A DNA stretch of 34,243 nt from Ignavibacteriota bacterium (GTDB lineage Bacteria; Bacteroidota; Ignavibacteria; Tepidaquicellales; Tepidaquicellaceae): the NCBI GenBank assembly GCA_020437545.1, contig JAGQWH010000021.1, positions 1-34,243 on the forward strand. Reading direction: 5' to 3'. Position numbers and translations under genes: made by a program. A model generated the notes under the pieces. The model saw nothing but the letters and a program-made list of their open reading frames with translations, made no database searches and had not been told where the DNA came from. Positions 7,883-14,703 of the stretch are shown here, piece by piece. Each line of letters starts with the position of its first letter. Positions within the stretch are counted from its first letter, which is position 1.

Positions 7883-9436
7883 TTAGTTGCTTGTACTTCC
7901 GCGCTTAGCAATAGCTGCCTCGATCTGTTTTTTAACTGCATCCAGATTGAAACTTGCAGCTGCCTGCATTGGAGGAAATTCAAGCGCTGTCATTGCTAAT
8001 TTTCCAACTTCCTGTTGTACAAACACATAACGCCAGAATTCATAAGTGTACCATTGAGCGTAATACATTGAACCTTCCATATCCATTTTTTCAAACGGAT
8101 CAAGACGAAGATTTGTCAGTCCCGGCCAGTCAAGTTTTACTTTAGGACCGAACCATCCGTCAGGCTGGTCGATAAATGTATATTTGTAATCACCTATTCT
8201 TGCAGCCGCCAGGGTTGTTTCTGTAAAATACCAGAACTCATTCCTTGAAGATTTTCCACCTGACAAAAGCTCTGTCTGATCATATCCGTCGAGATGAACT
8301 TTATATTGCTTCCCGTTCAGAGATTTACCGGCTTTTAGTTCTTCAGTAATATTTGAATTACCCGCAGCTGTAACGAATGTTGGGAACCAATCAAGTCCTG
8401 ACATAACACCGTTGATCACAGTATTTGGCTTAACTGTTCCTGGCCAGCGAATCACGCATGGCGATCTGAATCCGCCTTCCGTACCCATTCCTTTAGCTCC
8501 TTTGAATGGAGATGTTCCTCCGTCAGGCCATGTAAAGCTTTCTGTTCCGTTATCAGTTGAAACTACAACTATGGTATTATCTGCAAGACCATTGTCATCG
8601 AGTTTCTTTAAAACATTACCGATGATATCATCAAATTGTGCCATACCTGCTTCCTGTAAGCTCCAAGAATTTTCCGGCGTACGAAGTGCTTCATATTTTG
8701 GGGACAGGTGAGTGACAACGTGCATTCTTGTAGGATTCATCCATGCAAAGAAAGGTTTGTTATCTTTAACGGATCTGTCTATGAAATCTATGGTCTTATC
8801 GAAAATAACATCATCGACAGTTTCCATATTAAGTTCAATTCCTTCTATAGGATGCGGAGGTAGAGGTCCTTTATCTTCGATTTTTTGCTTTCCGACTTTT
8901 CCCCATCTTGGATCAACTGTTTCATCATCCGTATCTGAAGCCCAGCAATGTAATACATTTCTTGGACCGACTGTATCTTTTAATTCGGTAGGATAATTAG
9001 GATGGAACGGATCTTCCATAGCGTCAAGATGATAAAGGTATCCATAGAATTCATCAAAACCATGTAGAGTCGGAAGATATTCATTCCTGTCACCCAGATG
9101 ATTTTTACCAAACTGACCTGTTGCATAACCCAGTTCCTTTAAAGCTGTAGCAATAGTAGGCGCCTGAGCAGGCATTCCGACAGTTGCTCCCGCCTGACCA
9201 ACAGTTGTAAGTCCCGTACGGATCGGAAGTTCACCTGTTATAAAAGATGCACGTCCTGCAGTACAGCTTGCCTCTGCATAGTAGTCTGTCAAAATTGCGC
9301 CTTCATTTGCAATTCTGTCTATGTTAGGGGTTTTTCCTGCCATCAATCCCCTGTGGTATGCTCCAATATTCCACATACCAATGTCATCTCCCATTATGAA
9401 AATGATATTCGGTTGTTTCTGTGTTTCATTTGCCAT
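7883..9436 (-). CDS. type I (formylglycine) sulfatase
   Basis: 517-residue sulfatase homologous to the one at 5533-7050. Key motifs: IIFIMGDDIG with Asp17-Asp18, SCTAGR with formylglycine precursor Cys58, GKNHLGDRNEYLPTLHGFDEF, and STDNGTESFTWPDGG for the second metal pair. No signal peptide, the fold starting at residue 9. Relative to its neighbour it has an insertion at about 195-215 (PLPPHPIEGIELNMETVDD) and a different C-terminal region, so the two probably act on different sulfate esters or successive positions. A terminator follows at 7748. Upstream of its start there are 344 gene-free bases. Confidence 0.95.
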   Translation of the reverse strand: MANETQKQPNIIFIMGDDIGMWNIGAYHRGLMAGKTPNIDRIANEGAILTDYYAEASCTAGRASFITGELPIRTGLTTVGQAGATVGMPAQAPTIATALKELGYATGQFGKNHLGDRNEYLPTLHGFDEFYGYLYHLDAMEDPFHPNYPTELKDTVGPRNVLHCWASDTDDETVDPRWGKVGKQKIEDKGPLPPHPIEGIELNMETVDDVIFDKTIDFIDRSVKDNKPFFAWMNPTRMHVVTHLSPKYEALRTPENSWSLQEAGMAQFDDIIGNVLKKLDDNGLADNTIVVVSTDNGTESFTWPDGGTSPFKGAKGMGTEGGFRSPCVIRWPGTVKPNTVINGVMSGLDWFPTFVTAAGNSNITEELKAGKSLNGKQYKVHLDGYDQTELLSGGKSSRNEFWYFTETTLAAARIGDYKYTFIDQPDGWFGPKVKLDWPGLTNLRLDPFEKMDMEGSMYYAQWYTYEFWRYVFVQQEVGKLAMTALEFPPMQAAASFNLDAVKKQIEAAIAKRGSTSN

Positions 9437-9780
9437 TTTTGTTTTGGATTAAGTTAATGAAATAAGAATAAAAAAATATTTAAAAAATTAAAATTTAGTG
9501 GGCATCTTTTTAAAGTTGATTTAAATCGCTGATAAAAAAAGGTTTAAATAATAAAACTTGCAGAAAGATTTTATAAGGATAATATTTTGATTTAAGATAA
9601 TTTTGAGGGAAAGTTAATGTTTAAATTTAAAAGAACAATTTAATTTACTATAATTGAGGCAGAGAGAAATTAAAAATCTTAATTAATACTTTCAAGTAGA
9701 AAATATCAATAAGCCATTAAATTTATGTAAACAAACCGGGAAAAATCAATTAATCTGAATCAGAAAAATTTATTCGGGTT
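9437..9780. other. gene-free AT-rich stretch upstream of the second sulfatase
   Basis: 344 bases with no protein-like frame. It must hold the promoter of the minus-strand sulfatase gene unless transcription reads through from 9781-10206. I looked for CAAAnnTA (the minus-strand -7 consensus) and found no match. No strong hairpin or tandem repeat was seen. Confidence 0.5.
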
Positions 9781-10206
9781 TTATTGTCTGAAAATAGTAG
9801 TAATAAATAACACCAGGGAAAATATCAGCATCAATATAGCCAGTATTGGTGTAAACGAAATAAGTTTAGCGCCTTTATAAGAAGATCTTATACTTTTCAT
9901 GTCATTGTGGTATTCCAGCAATCCAAAAAACAAACCTAAAATTCCAAAAAAAATGAGGATCATACCTACATCTCTTGGTTTTACCAATCTTTCCGAAGCT
10001 ACTAATTCGTTGTTCTTACTTACAAAGTCGCTGAAAAATTTATAGATTGTAAATCCGAATGATGTAAGCGATGTCGCTGTTCTTACCCATGCCATAAGAG
10101 TCCTGTTATTTGCCAGTGCTGTCCGGTCATAAGCCAGATTCGTCCTGTCAAGAGCAAGCTCGTCTGAAGATTTTATGTGTTCCGATTCCTGAGTATTTTT
10201 TTCCAA
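9781..10206 (-). CDS. DUF202 family inner-membrane protein
   Basis: 141 residues. The DUF202 signature runs ALDRTNLAYDRTALANNR then TLMAWVRTATSLTSFGF (about 17-52). Three transmembrane segments follow at about 45-60, 83-101 and 118-138. YidH-like proteins of this family are small membrane proteins of unknown function. The start is a TTG at 10206: an in-frame TAA lies two codons upstream and the only internal Met is inside the domain. It sits between the beta-barrel gene and the second sulfatase gene on the same strand. Confidence 0.85.
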   Translation of the reverse strand: MEKNTQESEHIKSSDELALDRTNLAYDRTALANNRTLMAWVRTATSLTSFGFTIYKFFSDFVSKNNELVASERLVKPRDVGMILIFFGILGLFFGLLEYHNDMKSIRSSYKGAKLISFTPILAILMLIFSLVLFITTIFRQ

Positions 10207-10234
10207 GATTTAGTGATTCTTTTGAGTATTATGT

Positions 10235-10248
10235 TCCGCCGTGGCAGA
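10235..10248 (+). repeat. 14-bp palindromic element, copy 3
   Basis: TCCGCCGTGGCAGA, followed by GTGT as in copy 1. It is flanked by GAGTATTATGT and GTATTGTGTA, again looking like an insertion into a short tandem repeat. It lies between the DUF202 gene start and the terminator of the beta-barrel gene. Confidence 0.65.
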
Positions 10249-10264
10249 GTGTATTGTGTAAAAT

Positions 10265-10299
10265 AATCCTGCTTACTGATTTAATTAGTAAGCAGGATT
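10265..10299 (-). terminator. intrinsic terminator after the beta-barrel gene
   Basis: AATCCTGCTTACT (10265-10277) pairs perfectly with AGTAAGCAGGATT (10287-10299) around a nine-base loop. On the minus strand the tail is ATTTTAC. It lies 24 bases after the stop codon of the gene at 10323. Confidence 0.75.
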
Positions 10300-10322
10300 T
10301 AAACCTTAAAATCTAAGTAAAC

Positions 10323-11147
10323 CTATTTCGGAAATAAAAACGCTATCTGAATCCTTGATGTCCAACCGGGTCCGATATCCGGTTTTACAACATTTCCAAA
10401 GGCTCCGACACTAACATTTAAATTCTGATCTTTAACCTTGAAAATTTTACCGACTGATAATCCAAGTGGTACTATCCATTCCTGACCGGAAGCAGCTTCC
10501 CAGTTAGCTGTAATAATCGGTGAAAAAGAGAAATACCATTCTTCAGGAAGATTATAATTTATAAACGGCTGAAATAGAAATTGATTTACATCTGGCTTAT
10601 TACCTTGTCCAGTGAAAGACCAGATATTATTTACAAGTCCGCCGATCACCCATTGCTTAGGCATAATAAGCGCAACTGCTGTTGGTCCTATACACCATTT
10701 ACCATTACTAATATTCGGAGAAGTTCCTGTTGGTATAGATAAAACCGGTCCTACTCCCCAGATAACTTTTGATGCTTTCTTAGGTGAGAAAAAGAATGAA
10801 GCATTAATATCTCCTACGCCGTTTGTCGTCCCGTTACCTTTGACAAGATCAGGTTGTGTTACAATCGGAAATATAATCCTTGGAATCATATTAAGCTTTT
10901 TTGTCAAAGAAAATGGTAACACCGGCTGAATATTAAGAACATTCTGCGCCTGTCCATGATCACCTAATTCATAATTTGTATTATTTTGAAATGGAACTGA
11001 GATAAGACTACTGACAGGATTTTGCACCTGCTGAGCAAGTGATTTTTTAACTACGTCCAGGGAATTTGGCTGTGAAAATGTTTCAGAGCTGGATATTGTG
11101 ATACTTACAATAAATAATAATGCTGTTACGGTAAGTTTTATCTTCAT
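10323..11147 (-). CDS. outer-membrane beta-barrel protein (transporter/neuromedin-U-like family)
   Basis: 274 residues with a Sec signal peptide (VTALLFIVSITISSSETFSQ, about 7-26). The rest is alternating amphipathic strands with frequent aromatic-rich turns: NVLNIQPVLPF, MIPRIIFPIVTQP, GVGDINASFFFSPK, GVGPVLSIPTG, WYFSFSPIITANWEA, and a final strand RIQIAFLFPK ending in an aromatic near the C-terminus. These are typical of the outer-membrane barrel family often mis-annotated as neuromedin U and now called a transporter. It is the first minus-strand gene of the sulfatase island and a plausible entry pore for a substrate, but no transport has been shown for it here. Confidence 0.78.
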   Translation of the reverse strand: MKIKLTVTALLFIVSITISSSETFSQPNSLDVVKKSLAQQVQNPVSSLISVPFQNNTNYELGDHGQAQNVLNIQPVLPFSLTKKLNMIPRIIFPIVTQPDLVKGNGTTNGVGDINASFFFSPKKASKVIWGVGPVLSIPTGTSPNISNGKWCIGPTAVALIMPKQWVIGGLVNNIWSFTGQGNKPDVNQFLFQPFINYNLPEEWYFSFSPIITANWEAASGQEWIVPLGLSVGKIFKVKDQNLNVSVGAFGNVVKPDIGPGWTSRIQIAFLFPK

Positions 11148-11254
11148 TTTATTTTTTATGTTTTTTTAAAATTGTTCCAATTTAATAAAATTAAACATCA
11201 TATTATATAAACTTTTAAAGCAAAAATTAAAAAACGGGAGAAAAATTCAAATGG

Positions 11255-11286
11255 TTTGTTATTCGCAATTTTAGAATTTATTTTTG
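11255..11286 (+). promoter_or_regulatory. Bacteroidota-type promoter of the ureide operon
   Basis: TTTG at 11255-11258 and TATTTTTG at 11279-11286 are separated by exactly 20 bases, fitting the -33 TTTG / -7 TAnnTTTG consensus. The ATG of the allantoinase gene begins at 11291, four bases after the -7 element, so the predicted start of transcription falls on or just inside the start codon. A leaderless mRNA is the simplest reading. There is no Shine-Dalgarno site. Confidence 0.7.
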
Positions 11287-11290
11287 CTTT

Positions 11291-12628
11291 ATGAATTTAT
11301 GTATTAAAAGTAAAAATATTCTTACTCCTGATGGATTGAAAGAGGCTTTGATCATTATTGAAAATGGCTTAATAAAGGATATTGTAAACCATGCAGAAAA
11401 TTCTGAATTGCCTGTTGAGGATTTTGGAGAATTGTTAATAATGCCGGCTTTGACCGATACTCACGTTCACATCAATGAACCCGGCAGAGAAGACTGGGAA
11501 GGTTTTGAAACTGCTACAAAAGCTGCAGCTGCAGGAGGTATCACTACGCTTGTCGATATGCCGCTTAACAGTTCACCTGTTACTATAGATATTGATTCAT
11601 TAAATATGAAAATCCATTCAGCCGAAAACAAACTTTTTGTTGACTGCGGATTTTATGGCGGAGTAATTCCCGGAAATTCAGATATGCTATCCGGGATGAT
11701 CGATTCGGGAGTATTGGGATTAAAAGCATTTATGACAGATTCAGGTATTGATGAATTTCCATTTGTTAATGAAAGTGATCTGAGAATTGCTTTAAAAAAA
11801 ATTGAAGGGAATAATATTCCATTGCTTGTTCATGCTGAAATTGATTGCGGCTTTATAAAAGAAAAAAATTATTCTGAATTTTCATACTCTTCTTTTCTTA
11901 AATCAAGACCTTCTGAATGGGAATTAAAAGCCATAGATATTCTGATCCGTCTCAGCAGAGAATTTGATCAGCACATTCACATTGTCCATCTTTCATCTGC
12001 TGAGTCAGTTAATAAAATCAGTGAAGCTAAATCGGAAGGTTTGAAAATAACAGTTGAGACCTGTCCTCATTATCTGTTCTTTTCCTCTGATGAAATCAAA
12101 GATAAACAAACTCTGTATAAATGCGCACCTCCAATCAGAAATGATCACAACAGGGAAAAACTCTGGGAAGCTCTAAAAGACGGTGTGATCGATTTTATTG
12201 TAAGTGATCATTCTCCTTGTCATCCTGATCTGAAATGTATTGAAGAAGGAAGTTTTGAAAAAGCATGGGGAGGTATATCTTCTTTACAGCTTGGACTGCC
12301 GGCAGTATGGACTGAATGCAGAAAGCGCGGGATATCAATTCAAACAGTCAGTAAACTTATGAGTAATAACACAGCGGAATTTATCGGGCAAGGAGATAAG
12401 AAAGGTAAGATTAAAATTGGTTACAATGCTGATATTGTCGCATTTGATCCTGACAGAAAATTTAAAGTCACTGAAGAAATGCTGTTTCACAAACACAAAA
12501 AAACTCCATACTTAAACAGAGAACTTTTTGGGACTGTCGAAACAGTTTTCATGAATGGAAATAAAATTTATGAAAACGGAAAAATCCTGACAGAACCAAA
12601 TGGAAAAATAATTTTAAACGGTAATTAA
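11291..12628 (+). CDS. allB: allantoinase
   Basis: 445-residue cyclic amidohydrolase that opens allantoin to allantoate in the cytoplasm. Metal ligands: DTHVHINEPG gives His58 and His60; GLKAFMTDSG gives Lys145, the residue usually carboxylated to bridge the metals; VHAE and HIVHLSSAE give two more His; DFIVSDHSPC gives the catalytic Asp. ETCPHYL and KCAPPIR are typical of allantoinase as distinct from dihydropyrimidinase, and the gene context (allantoicase next) settles it. First gene of a four-gene operon with gaps of 25, 97 and -4 bases. Its promoter is at 11255-11286. Confidence 0.95.
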   Translation: MNLCIKSKNILTPDGLKEALIIIENGLIKDIVNHAENSELPVEDFGELLIMPALTDTHVHINEPGREDWEGFETATKAAAAGGITTLVDMPLNSSPVTIDIDSLNMKIHSAENKLFVDCGFYGGVIPGNSDMLSGMIDSGVLGLKAFMTDSGIDEFPFVNESDLRIALKKIEGNNIPLLVHAEIDCGFIKEKNYSEFSYSSFLKSRPSEWELKAIDILIRLSREFDQHIHIVHLSSAESVNKISEAKSEGLKITVETCPHYLFFSSDEIKDKQTLYKCAPPIRNDHNREKLWEALKDGVIDFIVSDHSPCHPDLKCIEEGSFEKAWGGISSLQLGLPAVWTECRKRGISIQTVSKLMSNNTAEFIGQGDKKGKIKIGYNADIVAFDPDRKFKVTEEMLFHKHKKTPYLNRELFGTVETVFMNGNKIYENGKILTEPNGKIILNGN

Positions 12629-12653
12629 CATTTTAAAATTTTTACAATATTTT

Positions 12654-13682
12654 ATGAATGAAAATATTTCCACTGCCTTTTCAGGGTTAACAGATCTTGC
12701 GTCTGAGAGAAACGGCGGGAAAGCCATTAAAGCAAGTGATGAGTTCTTTGCAGAAAAGGAAAATCTTTTAAAGGAAGGAAGAGGGATCTTCATACCTGAT
12801 AAGTTCACGGACAAGGGTAAATGGATGGACGGCTGGGAATCACGAAGAAAACGCGTTCCCGGATATGACTGGTGCATTATAAAACTCGGTGCTGAAGGAA
12901 TCATAAAAGGTCTGGATATCGACACAAACCATTTCCTTGGAAATCATCCGCCTTATGCTTCAGTAGAAGCCTGCAGAATAGATCAGAAAGATCTTAATAA
13001 CAAAAAGGCAATGTCCGGTAAAATCAATTGGACGGAAATTCTTCCTAAATCTCCACTTGAACCCGGATCACAGAATTTATTCGCAGTATCAGATTTTAAT
13101 TTCAAAAAAGAAAAGTGGACTCATGTAAAACTTAATATCTATCCTGACGGAGGTGTTGCAAGATTCAGGGTTTACGGAGAGGTCTTCAGGGATATTGAAA
13201 ATTTTAAAGATAAAAAAAACCTGACAGATCTTGCAGGACTGATGAACGGTGGAAAAGTTCTTGTCTGTAATGACATGTTCTTCGGTTCAAAAAATAATCT
13301 GATCTCTCCGGGCAGAAGTAAAAACATGGGAGACGGCTGGGAAACTAAACGTAAAAGAACTCCCGGTCATGACTGGGTCATATTAAAACTTGCAGCTGCA
13401 GGATACATTAAAAAAATAATAGTCGATACAAATTTTTTTAAAGGGAATTTTCCGGATTCCTGTATGATTGAAGGGTGCTTCGAACCCGATGTTGAAGATG
13501 ATACATTGACAAGCAACAATATCAAATGGAATACCTTGCTCCCTGTATCAAAACTTAAGGGACATAGTTTAAACAATTTCAGTAAAGTACTCAGTAAAAC
13601 CGGACCTTTTACTCATATAAGATTAAACATTTATCCTGATGGCGGTGTAAGCAGGCTGAGATTGTTTGGGTATGCGGTTTGA
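12654..13682 (+). CDS. alc: allantoicase
   Basis: 342 residues made of two homologous allantoicase domains, about 1-175 and 183-342. Parallel motifs: GLTDLASERNGG and NLTDLAGLMNGG; DGWESRRKRVPGYDWCIIKL and DGWETKRKRTPGHDWVILKL; DTNHFLGNHPP and DTNFFKGNFPD; IYPDGGVARFRVYG and IYPDGGVSRLRLFG. The enzyme splits allantoate to (S)-ureidoglycolate and urea. It starts 25 bases after allB on the same strand. The product is the only urea-releasing step seen; neither a ureidoglycolate lyase nor a urease gene is in the window. Confidence 0.95.
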   Translation: MNENISTAFSGLTDLASERNGGKAIKASDEFFAEKENLLKEGRGIFIPDKFTDKGKWMDGWESRRKRVPGYDWCIIKLGAEGIIKGLDIDTNHFLGNHPPYASVEACRIDQKDLNNKKAMSGKINWTEILPKSPLEPGSQNLFAVSDFNFKKEKWTHVKLNIYPDGGVARFRVYGEVFRDIENFKDKKNLTDLAGLMNGGKVLVCNDMFFGSKNNLISPGRSKNMGDGWETKRKRTPGHDWVILKLAAAGYIKKIIVDTNFFKGNFPDSCMIEGCFEPDVEDDTLTSNNIKWNTLLPVSKLKGHSLNNFSKVLSKTGPFTHIRLNIYPDGGVSRLRLFGYAV

Positions 13683-13686
13683 TAGC

Positions 13687-13734
13687 ATTGGGTATTGAGC
13701 ATTGAGTATTGAGTATTGAGTATTGAGTATTGAG
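13687..13734. repeat. ATTGAGT heptamer tandem array
   Basis: Seven units of a 7-bp repeat (ATTGGGT, ATTGAGC, then four ATTGAGT and a partial) fill half of the gap between the allantoicase and uraD genes. It is inside the predicted transcript but non-coding. Confidence 0.88.
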
Positions 13735-13779
13735 AAAGAATTTATTAAACAATTCATAAAGTTTTAAGAATATTATTTC

Positions 13780-14280
13780 ATGACCATAGATGAATTAAAC
13801 AATTCCGACAGATTCGAAGTATTAAACTTTTTCCTTCAATGCTGCGGATGCACGAAGTGGATCGAGCTAATGGCTTCGTCTAGACCGTTTCTGGATAAGC
13901 AGGATATTCTGGAAAAGTCCGAAATGTACTGGAATTCAATAGAATATTTTCACCGAATGGAAGCATTTCTTCATCATCCTAAAATAGGTGATATTAAATC
14001 ATTGAAAAAAAAATATTCCGGAAGTAAGTTGTTATCAGAATCTGAACAGTCAGGTGTAAATTCAGCGTCTGAAGAGACCTTAAGGTTACTTTCCGACCTA
14101 AACACAGAATATGAAAAGAAATTCGGGTTTATTTTCATAGTTTGCGCAACAGGGAAATCCGCTGAGGAGATGATATTTTTATTGCTTGACCGGATCGGGA
14201 ATTCGTATGAAAAGGAAATTGAAATTGCCATGAGCGAACAAAATAAAATTACAAAATTAAGACTGGAGAAATTTTTATGA
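13780..14280 (+). CDS. uraD: 2-oxo-4-hydroxy-4-carboxy-5-ureidoimidazoline (OHCU) decarboxylase
   Basis: 166 residues, the normal length. All-helical OHCU decarboxylase with the signature FLHHPKIGDIKSLKKKY (about 65-81), whose His-Pro pair includes the catalytic His, and the later helix SEQSGVNSASEETLRLLSDLNTEYEKKFGFIFIVCATGKSAEEM (split here only by reading). It converts OHCU to (S)-allantoin. The gene overlaps the next one by four bases (ATGA), so the two are translationally coupled, as befits consecutive steps with an unstable intermediate. Confidence 0.93.
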   Translation: MTIDELNNSDRFEVLNFFLQCCGCTKWIELMASSRPFLDKQDILEKSEMYWNSIEYFHRMEAFLHHPKIGDIKSLKKKYSGSKLLSESEQSGVNSASEETLRLLSDLNTEYEKKFGFIFIVCATGKSAEEMIFLLLDRIGNSYEKEIEIAMSEQNKITKLRLEKFL

Positions 14281-14615
14281 GCCGCATTACAACTCACGTT
14301 TTAAATACATCTGCAGGAAATCCTGCAAAAGGAATGAAGATCAATCTTTATTACATGGGTAAAGATATCTGGGAACTTGCAGGAAGCGGGATCACCGATA
14401 AAGACGGAAGGATCAGTGATCTTCTGCCAACAGATAAAGTCATAGATCCGGGAGTATACAGAATGGTTTTTGATACCGGTGATTATTTTAAGGAAATAGA
14501 TGAATTATGTTTTTATCCTGTAGTTGAAATTTTTTTCGAAGTGTCCGGTAAAGAGCATTATCACATTCCCCTGCTGATAAGTCCGTTCGGATATACAACT
14601 TACAGAGGAAGCTGA
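14277..14615 (+). CDS. uraH: 5-hydroxyisourate hydrolase (transthyretin-like)
   Basis: 112 residues, standard for the family. ITTHVLNTSAGNPAKGM contains the N-terminal catalytic His; TDKDGRISDL contains the Arg; HYHIPLLISPFGYTTYRGS carries the last His and the diagnostic C-terminal YRGS. It hydrolyses 5-hydroxyisourate, the product of urate oxidation, to OHCU. There is no periplasmic signal peptide, so the pathway is cytoplasmic here. It ends the ureide operon and converges on the T9SS cargo gene. Confidence 0.94.
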   Translation: MSRITTHVLNTSAGNPAKGMKINLYYMGKDIWELAGSGITDKDGRISDLLPTDKVIDPGVYRMVFDTGDYFKEIDELCFYPVVEIFFEVSGKEHYHIPLLISPFGYTTYRGS

Positions 14616-14654
14616 AACCGGGTTTGTTTGTTAAACTATAATTCCGGTTTTGAT
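14615..14654 (+). terminator. possible terminator of the ureide operon
   Basis: AAACCGG (14615-14621) and CCGGTTT (14644-14650) form a 7-bp stem followed by TTGATTAATT. The 22-base loop is large and the U-tail is short, so this is a weak call. The hairpin overlaps the uraH stop codon. Confidence 0.4.
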
Positions 14655-14681
14655 TAATTATTTAACGGAAAAATTTTAAGA

Positions 14682-14695
14682 TCCGCCGAGACGGA
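14682..14695 (+). repeat. 14-bp palindromic element, copy 4
   Basis: TCCGCCGAGACGGA followed by TTATAA, in the intergenic gap between the convergent uraH and T9SS cargo genes. Confidence 0.65.
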
Positions 14696-14703
14696 TTATA
14701 AAA

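Noticed and set aside
10323-11147. Neuromedin U as a true functional name
   Set aside because: That label is a historical database artefact for this barrel family; the sequence shows an outer-membrane barrel only.
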